DNA of 64,000 nucleotides from Oscillatoria sp. FACHB-1406 (GTDB lineage Bacteria; Cyanobacteriota; Cyanobacteriia; Cyanobacteriales; Spirulinaceae), in the NCBI RefSeq assembly GCF_014698145.1, contig NZ_JACJSM010000024.1, positions 1 through 64,000 of the forward strand. Reading direction: 5' to 3'. Below are positions 53,050 to 62,642 of this stretch, one piece after another; position 1 is the stretch's first letter; each line of letters starts with the position of its first letter. Below the pieces are notes generated by a model. That model was given only the letters and a program-made list of their open reading frames with translations. It was not told where the DNA came from and did no database searches. A program made the position numbers and the translations under genes.

Positions 53050-54879
53050 ATGTTTAACTCTTACCAAGATTTTCAGCCCATCGCCGCGATCGCAACAACT
53101 CCCGACGCTGCTGTTACGCTTCAACGTTTTTGTCAAGAAAGCGGCGCGAGTTTGTGGCTGCCCGAACGCTTGCAAGGCGATCGCGTCCCGGAAGCGAACT
53201 TTTACTCCGGCAGTTTAAAAGACTGCATTGCAACCCTTTGGGGCAACCAGCGCGCTTTAGTATTCGGCATGGCGGCGGGGGCTGTCGTGCGCTTAATTGC
53301 GCCGCTACTGCGGGATAAAGCCACCGATCCGGCGGTTGTGGTTCTCGATCCGATGGGGAAGTTCGCTGTGAGTTTGTGCGGCGGGCATCAGGGCGGGGGC
53401 GATCGCCTCGCTGAGTTAATCGCGCGGCAGTTGGGCGCAACGACAGTAATAACGGGGGCTGCGGCGAGTTTGGGATTGCCGGGAGTTGATGTTTTGGGCG
53501 TTCCTTTCGGTTGGAGGAAGGGCGAGGGCGATTGGACGGCGGTGAGTGCGGCGATCGCGCGGGGCGAACAAGTGACAGTCTTTCAGCAAGCGGGTTCTCG
53601 CCTTTGGGAAAGCGCGATCGAGAATTCGCCCTTTACCTCGGAAGCGTTGGGGGGTTGCGAACTGCACATCACGCCGTACAAAGTCATAACGAGTTCGGAT
53701 AAGGCTGTTTGGCATCCGCGCGTATTGTGGGTGGGGCTGGGGTGCGAACGGGGAACCTCGCGAGAGTTAATGGAGGTGGCGATCGCGCGGGTTTTTGAGG
53801 CGCATCAACTCGCAGAAGACGCGATCGCGGGGATTGCAACCCTCGATCTCAAAGCCGACGAAACGGGGCTATTGGAGTTGTGCGATCGCCGCAATTGGGC
53901 GCTTAAAACCTTTACTGCCGAAGAGTTGCGCGCCGTGACGACTCCTAACCCTTCCGCGATCGTCGAACGGGAAGTCGGAACCCCCAGCGTTGCGGAAGCG
54001 GCGGCGCTCCTCATCAGCCAACAAAACGCGCTTCTTGCCCCAAAACAAGTCTTTTCCGCTAAAAATGAGGTAAATCCCGGAACGGGAGCCGTTACGGTTG
54101 CTGTAGCGTTATCAAAACGCGAATATATCGGCAGGACGGGGCAACTTTGGTTAGTGGGAACCGGGCCGGGGGGACTCGAGCAAATGACACCCGCCGCCCA
54201 AACCGCGATCGCGTCGTCCGATGCAATTATCGGTTACTCGCTTTACCTCGATCTCATTCAGCCCTTGCACCATCCCGGGCAGATTTTCGAGTCTTTCCCC
54301 ATCACCCAAGAACGAGAACGGGCGCAACGCGCGATCGAGTTAGCAGAATGGGGGTTATCGGTAGCGGTTGTATCTTCAGGAGACTGCGGAATTTATGGGA
54401 TGGCGGGATTAGTGTTTGAGGAATTGCAGGCGAGGGGATGGGATGGGAAAACGCCGCAGGTGCAAGTTTTGCCGGGAATTACCGCCCTGCAAGCCGCCGC
54501 CTCTCGCGTTGGCGCGCCCTTAATGCACGATTTTTGCGCCATCAGTTTGAGCGATTTATTAACGCCGTGGGACGTTATTGAGAAGCGATTGGAAGCGGCG
54601 GCGCGGGCAGATTTTGTCACGGCATTGTATAATCCGCGATCGCAAAAACGCACGCAACAAATTGTTACCGCCCGCGATATTTTCCTGAAATACCGCGATC
54701 GAAAAACTCCCGTCGCGATCGTCCGTTCTGCTTATCGTCCCGACGAAGAAATCTTTCAAACAACATTAGCAGAAATGTTGGACGTTCCCATCGATATGCT
54801 AACGACAGTTATTATCGGCAATTCGACAACGCGATTTTATAACAACTGGACAATTACACCCAGAGGATATTATAAATAA
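53050..54879 (+). CDS. cobJ: CbiG-CobJ fusion: precorrin-3B C17-methyltransferase
   Basis: A 609-residue fusion. Residues about 1-330 match CbiG (VLDPMGKFAVSLCGGHQGG, WVGLGCERGTS), which opens the delta-lactone ring in the anaerobic B12 pathway. Residues about 360-609 are the tetrapyrrole methylase CobJ/CbiH: GQLWLVGTGPGG (SAM-binding), VVSSGDCGIYGMAGLV, LPGITALQAAASR and TALYNPRSQKR. Cyanobacteria often carry this fusion. Being downstream of the cobalt transporter, it links metal uptake to corrin ring synthesis. Confidence 0.93.
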   Translation: MFNSYQDFQPIAAIATTPDAAVTLQRFCQESGASLWLPERLQGDRVPEANFYSGSLKDCIATLWGNQRALVFGMAAGAVVRLIAPLLRDKATDPAVVVLDPMGKFAVSLCGGHQGGGDRLAELIARQLGATTVITGAAASLGLPGVDVLGVPFGWRKGEGDWTAVSAAIARGEQVTVFQQAGSRLWESAIENSPFTSEALGGCELHITPYKVITSSDKAVWHPRVLWVGLGCERGTSRELMEVAIARVFEAHQLAEDAIAGIATLDLKADETGLLELCDRRNWALKTFTAEELRAVTTPNPSAIVEREVGTPSVAEAAALLISQQNALLAPKQVFSAKNEVNPGTGAVTVAVALSKREYIGRTGQLWLVGTGPGGLEQMTPAAQTAIASSDAIIGYSLYLDLIQPLHHPGQIFESFPITQERERAQRAIELAEWGLSVAVVSSGDCGIYGMAGLVFEELQARGWDGKTPQVQVLPGITALQAAASRVGAPLMHDFCAISLSDLLTPWDVIEKRLEAAARADFVTALYNPRSQKRTQQIVTARDIFLKYRDRKTPVAIVRSAYRPDEEIFQTTLAEMLDVPIDMLTTVIIGNSTTRFYNNWTITPRGYYK

Positions 54880-55103
54880 TGATTAATGAATACAGTAGAA
54901 AGTAGGGTGCGTTAGCGGAGCGTAACGCACCATTGCTCGATTAATCGAGGTAGGAATATAGATCGCTAAACGTGAATGTATATATTTCTAAACGAACAAA
55001 AATCCTGGATGGTGGGCGCTGCCCACCCTACTAATCCTTACCTTAACTTCGTATTTTAGAAAAACTTTCTGTTCGCTACAGGATAACCTACCCAAACCCT
55101 TAA
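54880..55103. repeat. Spacer of small palindromic repeats
   Basis: Contains a GTAGGGTGCGTTAGCGGAGC/GTAACGCACC palindrome (about 54903-54931) of the same family as those inside the 35.6-36.0 kb repeats, and a GGTGGGCGCTGCCCACCC palindrome at 55010-55030. No gene. Confidence 0.8.
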
Positions 55104-55436
55104 ATGAAAAAGCTTCTTTTTATTTGCAGTCGAAATCGCTTGCGAAGTCCAACCGCAGAAGCTATCTTTTCTGAGTATGAAGGATTAGAAGTCGATTCGG
55201 CAGGATTGGATCGAGATGCAGAAAATATATTAGACAGCGAAGCCGTGCAATGGGCAGATATTATTTTTGTGATGGAAAAGTCTCACCGGAAAAAATTATC
55301 TGCAAAGTTTGGGGCATGGCTTAAAAATAAGCGGGTTATTTGCTTAGATATTCCGGATAACTATGAATATATGGATCCTGCCTTAGTCGAGTTGCTTAAA
55401 AAGAAAGTGTTACCGATATTAAAGATTGAGACTTAA
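55104..55436 (+). CDS. Low-molecular-weight phosphotyrosine phosphatase-like protein
   Basis: A 110-residue protein with the CX5R P-loop as CSRNRLR (Cys8-Arg14) followed by SPTAEAIF, the LMW-PTP/arsenate-reductase fold start. The C-terminal part has MEKSHRKKLSAKF and LDIPDNYEYMDPALVE, where the Asp could be the general acid. It is shorter than classical LMW-PTPs (about 150 aa), as in a known bacterial subgroup. Its substrate is unknown. Confidence 0.82.
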   Translation: MKKLLFICSRNRLRSPTAEAIFSEYEGLEVDSAGLDRDAENILDSEAVQWADIIFVMEKSHRKKLSAKFGAWLKNKRVICLDIPDNYEYMDPALVELLKKKVLPILKIET

Positions 55437-55565
55437 GGGTAAAATTAAAAATTAGTAGGGTGGGCAGCGCCCACCAACCAAGACTTTGGTATATTTAAAG
55501 ATGTACATTTGCAAGCAAGCAACGCGATCGGAGCAAATTAATTAATTTTCCCCTCTCATAACCGC

Positions 55566-55973
55566 TTATTTCTTCAGCATTCGTCCGATCCAAACAAATA
55601 TTAAAACTCCGCAAATAAACCAAAGGCTAATAATAATAGCAGCCACTATTGAACTGCTGGGTTTGTCGCGATCGATTTCAAGTGTTGCTCTTTGCCGACA
55701 TTCATTTAATACCGTTGGTGGAATCATTTTCAAGACCAGCCAAATCCCCAAAGGAACGAGAATCAGATCGTCGAGATAGCCAAGGATCGGAATAAAATCC
55801 GGGATGAGATCGAGCGGACTGAAGAGATAAGCCGCGATCGCAACCGCCAGCAATCTAGCATACCACGGCACGCGGCGATCTCGCCCCGCCAAGTAGAGCG
55901 CGTAAGTTTCTTGCTTGAGTTTTTTCGCCTGTTGTTTGAGGCGATTGTATAATCGAGCGCGATCGATTCTCAT
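55566..55973 (-). CDS. DUF1232 (YkvA-like) membrane protein
   Basis: A 135-residue protein with the DUF1232 signature: a basic N-terminal helix (RLKQQAKKLKQETYALYLAGRD), then DRRVPWYARLLAVAIAAYLFSPLDLIPDFIPILGYLDD, the SPxDLIPD motif being diagnostic. A C-terminal membrane helix (IVAAIIISLWFICGVLIFVWIG) is added. Function of the family is unknown. Confidence 0.88.
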   Translation of the reverse strand: MRIDRARLYNRLKQQAKKLKQETYALYLAGRDRRVPWYARLLAVAIAAYLFSPLDLIPDFIPILGYLDDLILVPLGIWLVLKMIPPTVLNECRQRATLEIDRDKPSSSIVAAIIISLWFICGVLIFVWIGRMLKK

Positions 55974-56011
55974 TCTAGTTTTACCTGAAGTAGACGGAAA
56001 TACAACTAATA

Positions 56012-56164
56012 TTAATCTTCTTTAACGATAAGTTCGACGGAGCCTGATATCTTGATGCTCTCGTAAGCTGAAAGCCTCATTATTTCGTGAAAATGCTCGA
56101 AATTCAGATCTTCATCAAACGCACATTTATGAGGTTTTGTGTAGTAGGTTATAGATGCCGTCAT
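56012..56164 (-). CDS. Candidate small protein (50 aa), function unknown
   Basis: A minus-strand frame from ATG (56164-56162) to TAA (56014-56012). It encodes 50 residues beginning MTASITYYTKPHKCAFDEDL, with a helical-looking NFEHFHEIMRLSAYESIK and a strand-like KISGSVELIVKED end. Composition looks like a real globular protein. A weak ribosome site (CCAAGG) precedes the ATG. It lies in the otherwise empty region between DUF1232 (same strand, 38 bp downstream) and the FkbM gene. No family recognised. Confidence 0.45.
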   Translation of the reverse strand: MTASITYYTKPHKCAFDEDLNFEHFHEIMRLSAYESIKISGSVELIVKED

Positions 56165-56248
56165 AAACCTTGGAGCTTGCTAATTAGCCAATTAGAATTG
56201 GGATAACGTGATTTCGTACCCAATTGAAACAGAAAGGCGGTTTTTTCT

Positions 56249-57145
56249 ATGAGCAAATTAAAAAGTTTTTTAAAGAAAGTTATCAAAACTATTAGTGGAT
56301 ATGACATTAATGGTTGCGGTCGCGGTTCCTACGGACTGGCCAGAAAAAATGTAGAAATGGAGTCTCTCTATCCAGGAAGCATCATCTTGAGAGAAAAAAC
56401 AGAAGATGAGGTGCAGGGAACTCGGGGCATTTATGACTATTTACGCAGACTGAGACTCAAAACGATATTAGAGAAGTATCAGATCGATGTTGTCCTAGAT
56501 GTCGGTGCGAATATCGGTCAGTTTGGCCGCGAGTTAAGGGCGATGGGCTATGAGGGGAAAATTATTTCGTTTGAACCGATATCGAGTGCCTTTGAAGTCT
56601 TAAAGCAAGTCTCCGGTAGCGATCCCAATTGGGAGATCCACAAACTCGCTTTGGGAAGACAAAATGGAGAACAGAAAATTCATGTAGCCAGTGATTCTGC
56701 CTTTACCTCCTTCTTAAAATCTAATGCTTGGTGCGAGAAACAGTTTGGTGAAAGCGCAGTTGGAAGCCGAGAAGAAACGGTAACTGTCCGTCGTCTGGAT
56801 GAGGTGCTGAATGAAATGGTCGAGAAGCGCGAGCAAGCAAGAATGTATTTAAAAATGGATACTCAAGGTTATGATTTAGAAGCAATCGCAGGGCTTGAAG
56901 GTCAGTATGATGGGATTTTCGGATTGCAGAGCGAGATCTCTGTTATCCCCATTTATCAAGGTATGCCTCATTTAACAGAGAGTATTTCATTCTTTGAGAA
57001 GGCTGGATTTGAAATAGCGGGTTTGTATCCTGTGAGTCAGCAAAGCTCTACCGTTCAGGTGATTGAGTTCGACTGTTTGATGGTCAAATCTAGCCGCAAA
57101 AAAGAGTTAGAGTTGTCTAATGCTCTGAGTACGGCTGTTAGTTAG
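56249..57145 (+). CDS. FkbM-family methyltransferase
   Basis: A 298-residue protein. The FkbM-type SAM domain covers about residues 85-270: VVLDVGANIGQFGRELRAMG (motif I), KIISFEPISSAFEVLKQV, and YLKMDTQGYDLEAIAGLE (motif with acidic residues). The family O-methylates diverse substrates, often glycans or secondary metabolites in envelope biosynthesis. A basic N-terminus precedes the domain. No glycosyltransferases are adjacent, so the substrate is open. A ribosome site AGAAAGGCGG precedes the ATG. Confidence 0.9.
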   Translation: MSKLKSFLKKVIKTISGYDINGCGRGSYGLARKNVEMESLYPGSIILREKTEDEVQGTRGIYDYLRRLRLKTILEKYQIDVVLDVGANIGQFGRELRAMGYEGKIISFEPISSAFEVLKQVSGSDPNWEIHKLALGRQNGEQKIHVASDSAFTSFLKSNAWCEKQFGESAVGSREETVTVRRLDEVLNEMVEKREQARMYLKMDTQGYDLEAIAGLEGQYDGIFGLQSEISVIPIYQGMPHLTESISFFEKAGFEIAGLYPVSQQSSTVQVIEFDCLMVKSSRKKELELSNALSTAVS

Positions 57146-57249
57146 TTAACCAGACTGGTAAGGGCGGGTTAACCTAAAATTCATGGATATACACGATCGA
57201 ATCGATCGGAAAACCTGCCCCTACTGGTTGAAAACTTTCTGAATCCAGA

Positions 57250-60200
57250 TTAATTTAATAGTTGCAGTTGCGAACCGGCTTCGGTTTTATGCACTTCAAT
57301 TCGCGTTTGAAACGCTTCCTTAAATTGGGGCATATGGGTGACGGTGAGGATGCAAGAAAAGTCAGAGGCGATCGCGTTAATGGCAGCAATCAAGCGATCG
57401 CACCCTTCCCGATCCTGCGTGCCGAATCCTTCATCGATAATCAGCATTTGCAGGGAGGTTCCGGCGCTCTGAGCCAGCAATCGCGCTAAAGCTAAACGAA
57501 TCGAAAAGTTAATGCGGAAGGCTTCGCCGCCGGAATAAGTCTCGTAGGGGCGAGTTCCGCGCGCGTCGGCAATTAAAATTTCGAGAGTATCGATGGTTTT
57601 TGCCTTCCGTTTTGAAGCGCTTTTACTCGCTTTTTGGGTAATAAATTGAACGTGCAACTGATTGCCCGTTAAACGGGCTAAAATTTGATTGGTTTGCGCT
57701 TCCAAGTTAGGTAAAATATTCTCAATTGTCAGCGCTTGAATACCGTTTTTCCCGAAGGCGCGGGCGAGTTCTTGGTAAACGCGAGATTTGCGGCGTAGGG
57801 ATTGCAATTCTTCGGTGCTTTCTTCGTATTGGGTTTGAAAGCGCTCGATTTGGGCGAGTTGTTGTTGCACTCTACCACGGCGCGCGATCGCGTCGTCTCT
57901 TTCTCGTCGCCCCTGCTGTACTTTTCCTTCTAAACTCGCAATTTCGGCGCTATAATCGGCAATTTGCGTCATTTGTGCGGTTAAACTGGCTAAATGCTCT
58001 CGCATCGTTGCCGTTTCCGACTGTCGCGCTTGTAACTGCTGTTCTGTCGCTGTCAACCGCGCTTGCTGTTCGGGGATTTCGCCTCGGGCGCGCTGCAAGT
58101 TTTGGTAGGGTAACTGCCAGGATTGCGCTTGGCGGGCGGCGGCGATGAGTTGTTGGTGCTGAGTGCGATCGTACCCTAATTGCGCGATCGCGTCCTCAAC
58201 TTCTTGTAACTGCCGTTGAAGCGGGGAATTGAGGCGTAACTGTTCCACTGCATCGCGCAATTGTTGCAGTTGCGCTTGGAGTTGCGGTTTTTGGATGTCA
58301 ATTTGTTCCTGTTTGCGTTTAGCGTCCTCCAAGTTCGCTTGCTTCACCTCCGCCCAACGCCAGCGCTTTTCTTCGCCGCGTACTAGGGCGTGCGTCTCTT
58401 CGTTGTAGTGGAGGGTTTGCAATTGGCGATCGAGGTTTTGCAATTCGGTTTGCGCTTCTAGGGCAAAATTACCGGCGGCGATCGCGTTTTCTAACTCGGC
58501 TAATTCCGCTTTTATCTCCTCCATTTGTTCTTGCATTTCAAAAGCGCGATCGAGTTCTGAAGCCAACTGTCCTTGCTGTTGGGACAAGCTCTCGTGAGGG
58601 ACTAATTCATCGGTGAGTTGTTTGTACTCGAGGCGCAAGTTTTTTACTTCCGCTTCATAAGCAACAATTTGCTGGCGCAACTGCCAAATTCGCTCGTTTA
58701 AAACATCTTGTTGGCTGCGAGTTTTCTCAACAACCTGTTGGTGGTGGTGCGCGTCGAGGGGGCGTTCGCACAGCGGACAAAGCGCTTCGGGCGTTTTGAG
58801 GAGAGTTAATTTTGTTTCTAACTCGGCGATTTGTTGGGTGTAAGTATTTTCGTTTTCTTGGAGGCGAGCGATTTCTTTATTGCTTTCTTGTCCTTTCTCG
58901 TTGACGCGATCGCGGTAGACTTTCTTTTTCTTTAAAGCCTCTACTTTAGCAACAATATCGAGCAATTTTTTGCGCTGGTGGGGAATATCATCAATGATTC
59001 GAGCAAACTCTGAAACTCGGACTTGGAGTTGTTCGACACGAGCGCTTAGTTTTGCTCGGGCGCGATCGATTTCAACGAGCAAAGTATTGCGCCGTTGAGA
59101 GAGCGGAGAAACTTCGAGTTGCAAGCGATCGAGTTCTTGCAAGCGTTGGCGGTGCTGTTGGAGTTGAACGAGGGCGGCGCTTATTTCTGGCGCGCGGCGC
59201 AGCGTTTCTTGGAGTTCTTGTTGCTGTTGTTCTAAGGTTTCAATGCGAGTTTGAAACTGACGAATTTCGAGGTTGAGATCGTTGAGTTTTTGGGTTAACT
59301 GTTGCTCGATCTGCTGCTTTTGTTGTTGCGAATCTTGGTAGGTTTGGAATTTAGCAGAGAGAACTTCTTCTTGTTGTTGCAGTTGCAATAATTCTTGATA
59401 TCCGGCGGTAATTTCAACTTCGCGATCGCACAATTGTTGGAGTTCGTTGAGACGCTGCCGCACGCGATCGCGATCTTGCTGGGCGCGATCGCATTCTCGC
59501 TGCAATTGTTCGCAACGTTCCTGCTGCCAGCGTACCTGCTGTTCCCAATTCGCGCGATCGCGCTGCTTGTCCTGCAACGCTTGTAACGCGCCTTCATCCT
59601 GCTTCTGCTGCCCTTCGAGTTGCTTTAACTGCCCCTCTAATTCTCCTGCTTCCTCCCCAATCTCGCCGCGCCTTTTCAGTTCGTTTTCCAGCGGTTCCAA
59701 GTTCGATTGCAACTGCTCGATTTTTCCCTTTAACTCCTTACCGACTTCCTTTGCTTTCTCCGAAAGTTCCTCATAGCGATCGAGCTTTAATAAATCTGCT
59801 AAAACTTGCTTGCGCTCGCTAGGACGGCGCATCATAAACTCATCGGCGCGCCCCTGTCGTAAATAGGCAGAATTAACGAAAGTATCGTAGTCGAGTTTGA
59901 GGTAAAAAGTAATCTGTTCTTGCGTGGCGCGGACGCTTTTTGCGGTAATCGAACGAAAGTTTCCCTTATTCGTTTCCACCTGAAAATCGAGCGCCACACT
60001 TTTTCCCACCGCGCGCGATCGAATAACTCGATACGTCTGATTGTTACTAATAAAAGTAAAATCGACACGGACATCTTTTGCCCCCATCAAAATTACATCG
60101 TCATCCGTCGCTGCCCGACTTTGCCCCCAAAGAACCCAAGTAATCGCCTCGAGCAGAGAAGACTTACCCGCCCCATTTGCACCGCAAACGCAAGCTGTAT

Positions 60201-60273
60201 GAAAACTGCGGAAATCGAGTGCTGCCGAGCGATAGCTCAAGAAATTTTTGAGGGTGAGTTGGAGAGGAATCAT
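57250..60273 (-). CDS. sbcC: SbcC/Rad50-type SMC-like ATPase
   Basis: 1007 residues from ATG 60273 (MIPLQLTLKNFLSYRSA). The frame is open up to 60558, but that extension is translated repeat DNA. The N-terminal Walker A is CGANGAGKSS, followed by very long coiled coils interrupted by a zinc hook CPLC at about residue 497. The C-terminal signature is YSGGEAFRINFSIRLALARLLA and Walker B LQMLIIDEGFGTQD. With the nuclease SbcD (not in this window) it processes hairpins and DNA ends. Downstream is the FkbM gene, convergent. Confidence 0.92.
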   Translation of the reverse strand: MIPLQLTLKNFLSYRSAALDFRSFHTACVCGANGAGKSSLLEAITWVLWGQSRAATDDDVILMGAKDVRVDFTFISNNQTYRVIRSRAVGKSVALDFQVETNKGNFRSITAKSVRATQEQITFYLKLDYDTFVNSAYLRQGRADEFMMRRPSERKQVLADLLKLDRYEELSEKAKEVGKELKGKIEQLQSNLEPLENELKRRGEIGEEAGELEGQLKQLEGQQKQDEGALQALQDKQRDRANWEQQVRWQQERCEQLQRECDRAQQDRDRVRQRLNELQQLCDREVEITAGYQELLQLQQQEEVLSAKFQTYQDSQQQKQQIEQQLTQKLNDLNLEIRQFQTRIETLEQQQQELQETLRRAPEISAALVQLQQHRQRLQELDRLQLEVSPLSQRRNTLLVEIDRARAKLSARVEQLQVRVSEFARIIDDIPHQRKKLLDIVAKVEALKKKKVYRDRVNEKGQESNKEIARLQENENTYTQQIAELETKLTLLKTPEALCPLCERPLDAHHHQQVVEKTRSQQDVLNERIWQLRQQIVAYEAEVKNLRLEYKQLTDELVPHESLSQQQGQLASELDRAFEMQEQMEEIKAELAELENAIAAGNFALEAQTELQNLDRQLQTLHYNEETHALVRGEEKRWRWAEVKQANLEDAKRKQEQIDIQKPQLQAQLQQLRDAVEQLRLNSPLQRQLQEVEDAIAQLGYDRTQHQQLIAAARQAQSWQLPYQNLQRARGEIPEQQARLTATEQQLQARQSETATMREHLASLTAQMTQIADYSAEIASLEGKVQQGRRERDDAIARRGRVQQQLAQIERFQTQYEESTEELQSLRRKSRVYQELARAFGKNGIQALTIENILPNLEAQTNQILARLTGNQLHVQFITQKASKSASKRKAKTIDTLEILIADARGTRPYETYSGGEAFRINFSIRLALARLLAQSAGTSLQMLIIDEGFGTQDREGCDRLIAAINAIASDFSCILTVTHMPQFKEAFQTRIEVHKTEAGSQLQLLN

Positions 60274-60762
60274 CCTAATTGATAATGGATAATGGATAAT
60301 TGATAACGGGGGAGTTGGCGTTTTTAGGTGGGTTACACCACATCGTAGTATTTGGGGCTTAACAATTGATAACGGGAGAGTTGCCGTTTTTACATTTGTT
60401 ACTCCACTTTTGCCCTGTTGTAACTTCAGCGTTCGCTCTTTATATACATAGCAGTATTTTTGTACGTTTGAACGGCTTTGGGTAAAAAGACTTGCTGGAG
60501 TTTTGCCATTTTCTCGAAACGTGAAGCTGGCAAAAGTCTGGATTGCCCTCACTCTCAAGCTTTCTATCGGGTGTGGAAAACGAGATCGTTAAGAGGAGAG
60601 CGAATGTTGCAGCGATTGAAACGCATCAAGCAAAATTTGGGAACTTCCGAGCGGTTTGGGCGAGTCTGACAACTCGAGAAGTGAGATAATTTCTCGCGCT
60701 CGATCGCAAGGAAATTAGAGGGATTTGATTATCTAGCCGGATAAAATTTTTCCACAACTTCG
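60274..60762. other. Repeat-containing intergenic region upstream of sbcC
   Basis: Holds two copies of a unit beginning ATTGATAACGGG and running GAGTTG(G/C)CGTTTTTA (about 60298-60327 and 60365-60397), and a stem TTTTGCCA/TGGCAAAA (60501-60508/60528-60535). A 21-codon frame at 60604-60669 (MLQRLKRIKQNL...) has a good ribosome site (AGAGGAGAG). No other gene is visible. Confidence 0.55.
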
Positions 60763-62175
60763 ATGAAAGTAAAATTTATTACCTTATTTTTGCTCGGTTT
60801 TCTGGTCGTGTTTGTTCCTGCTTGCCTCGATCGCATTCCGTTCGCGCAGAGAAAGCTAAGCGCGGCAGAGCCTCAAGAGATCGTCCGCAATAATGAAGTG
60901 CGATCGCTCCCCGGCAAATTAGACAGTATTCCGATGTTCAACAGTAACAGTCCTGAATGGGTAAAAACCGAAGGGATTCTCCTTTCTACCTTTCCCCCCA
61001 CCGGAAAACGAGTTCCCGCCGCCCACCTAAACTACCCCTTCAACGGAGATTTCACCCTCTTCGCCCACCACTTCACCCACACGCCCCCCAACTTACAAAC
61101 CCTTTACCTCGGCATTCTCGTCCACAATCCCGGCGAACAACCCGTCACCCTTTCAATTCCCGCCGCTGCTAGCTATTTACTCGAACCCGATGCACCGTTC
61201 CAGCAGAAACCACCAATGAGCGAAAATCCCGATGGTGCGATTTTTTCAGGCCCGGGTATCCGCGCTGTCGATAGCGTCATGCGCGGGAAGCGACAAGCCG
61301 ATTTCCCCGAAAAAATCTTGATTCCGCCCCGCCAGAGTCGGATGTTGATGAATTTGCCGATTCCCGTGCGCGGACTGGAGAAACCCGTTAACGGGCGCTC
61401 GAGTTTTCTGCGGTTGAACGGCAGCGATACGGTGTATATGGCTTCCTTGGCGATGTATGCGAAGAAAACGCCAGAAGGTACGGAGCGCGCCCCCACGCTC
61501 GCTGAATGGCAGCAACTCCTGGATACGGGGAACTTAGCTGGACCGCGCGACAAAACGCCAACGCCGCCAACGCAAACGAGCGGACAATTGATTTACGGGC
61601 GCGTTGCGGGCGTACAATTGGGTTCGACCTGGCAGGCAACGATAACGGATTCCGACACCGACATTTTACCCCTGCCCGCGCCCGATCGCGCCATTTCCTA
61701 CGCGATCGATACCCTGCGCGGCGGCGAACTCAGTACCTACCCTATTCAAGCAGCCCCCTTAGCCGTCCGTTACCCCGACACCGCCTACGAATCCCACGCT
61801 AACTATGCCGTAAATTACGACCTTACGCTGCCTTTAGCAAACATCAATGATTACTACGGCGTTCGCCGCGCCCGTACCGTTGAGTTAACCCTAGAAACGC
61901 CCTTAAAAGAAGGCAGACTCTCGCGCGGCGGACTGATTTTCCGGCAGCCCTCCTGGGATTTTCCCTTCTTCCGAGGGACGGTCAGATTGCGATATAAAGA
62001 TGACAGCGGCCAGGAAGTCACGCGCTACGTGCATTTGTGGCATCGACGCGGGCAGGTTTTAGAGCCGTTAGTTTCCTTAACGTTGCAACCGCAAGAACGG
62101 CGAACCGTCCGGTTAGATTTCCTCTACCCGCCGGATTCCGTCCCGCCGCAAGTTTTGACGGTGAGTGCCAAATAG
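60763..62175 (+). CDS. DUF3370 secreted protein
   Basis: A 470-residue exported protein with signal peptide KFITLFLLGFLVVFVPACLD, possibly a lipoprotein (VPAC). The body matches DUF3370 as I recall it: LPGKLDSIPMFNSNSPEWVKTEGILLS, GPGIRAVDSVMRGKRQ, and SNLQ-type beta-rich C-terminal segments (FRGTVRLRYKDDSG). DUF3370 proteins are widespread in cyanobacteria with unknown role, probably periplasmic or cell-surface. It is convergent with the STAS gene downstream. Confidence 0.82.
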   Translation: MKVKFITLFLLGFLVVFVPACLDRIPFAQRKLSAAEPQEIVRNNEVRSLPGKLDSIPMFNSNSPEWVKTEGILLSTFPPTGKRVPAAHLNYPFNGDFTLFAHHFTHTPPNLQTLYLGILVHNPGEQPVTLSIPAAASYLLEPDAPFQQKPPMSENPDGAIFSGPGIRAVDSVMRGKRQADFPEKILIPPRQSRMLMNLPIPVRGLEKPVNGRSSFLRLNGSDTVYMASLAMYAKKTPEGTERAPTLAEWQQLLDTGNLAGPRDKTPTPPTQTSGQLIYGRVAGVQLGSTWQATITDSDTDILPLPAPDRAISYAIDTLRGGELSTYPIQAAPLAVRYPDTAYESHANYAVNYDLTLPLANINDYYGVRRARTVELTLETPLKEGRLSRGGLIFRQPSWDFPFFRGTVRLRYKDDSGQEVTRYVHLWHRRGQVLEPLVSLTLQPQERRTVRLDFLYPPDSVPPQVLTVSAK

Positions 62176-62186
62176 TAGCTAAGTCG

Positions 62187-62642
62187 CTAAAACTGGGTTT
62201 GAGCGTCGGTATTGCTGGTTTTGAAGGCATAACCGCTAACGGCAGCTTCTCCGCCTCGCAACTGTTCGGCTGCGATTAAGCGCTGTCTAATACGGGCAAA
62301 TTGCTGGGAGACTCCGAGAGTTCGAGGAATGGGAAGCGATCGCGAAGGGATGGGTTGCCAAACTTTGGTTTTGGGGCTGGCGTACTGCAACTGCAATCTC
62401 ATACCTGCGGGTAGGGTGAGGTTGCACAGACGCAGGGTGCATTGTTTTCGGGCTGCTAATCGGAATAGTTCGCTGAAGATGAATAAACCGGAGACGCTAA
62501 CTCGCTCAACTCCGATAAAATCAATAATCCAGCGAGAGCCTGGAGGAATGGGTTGGTTGTCTGCCCACTGGTTTAACTGCTGCTGAACGAGAAATGCAGT
62601 TGGGAAATCAAGGGTGCCGCGAAGGTGTAAAACAAAATTCAT
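62187..62642 (-). CDS. STAS-domain protein (anti-sigma antagonist-like)
   Basis: A 151-residue protein. The first ~95 residues look like a STAS domain (MNFVLHLRGTLDFPTAFLVQQQL, then WIIDFIGVERVSVSGLFIFSELFRLA). The regulatory serine region reads VSVSG, which keeps a candidate phospho-acceptor Ser. The C-terminal ~50 residues are a basic tail of unknown function. It may be a partner for an RsbW-like kinase such as that at 45017-45466, but linkage is absent. Confidence 0.7.
   Translation of the reverse strand: MNFVLHLRGTLDFPTAFLVQQQLNQWADNQPIPPGSRWIIDFIGVERVSVSGLFIFSELFRLAARKQCTLRLCNLTLPAGMRLQLQYASPKTKVWQPIPSRSLPIPRTLGVSQQFARIRQRLIAAEQLRGGEAAVSGYAFKTSNTDAQTQF

Noticed and set aside
60274-60558. 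95-residue N-terminal extension of the SbcC-like protein
   Set aside because: The extension translates direct-repeat and heptamer DNA (TPPLSIIHYPLSI). The family start MIPLQLTLKNF at 60273 is far better.
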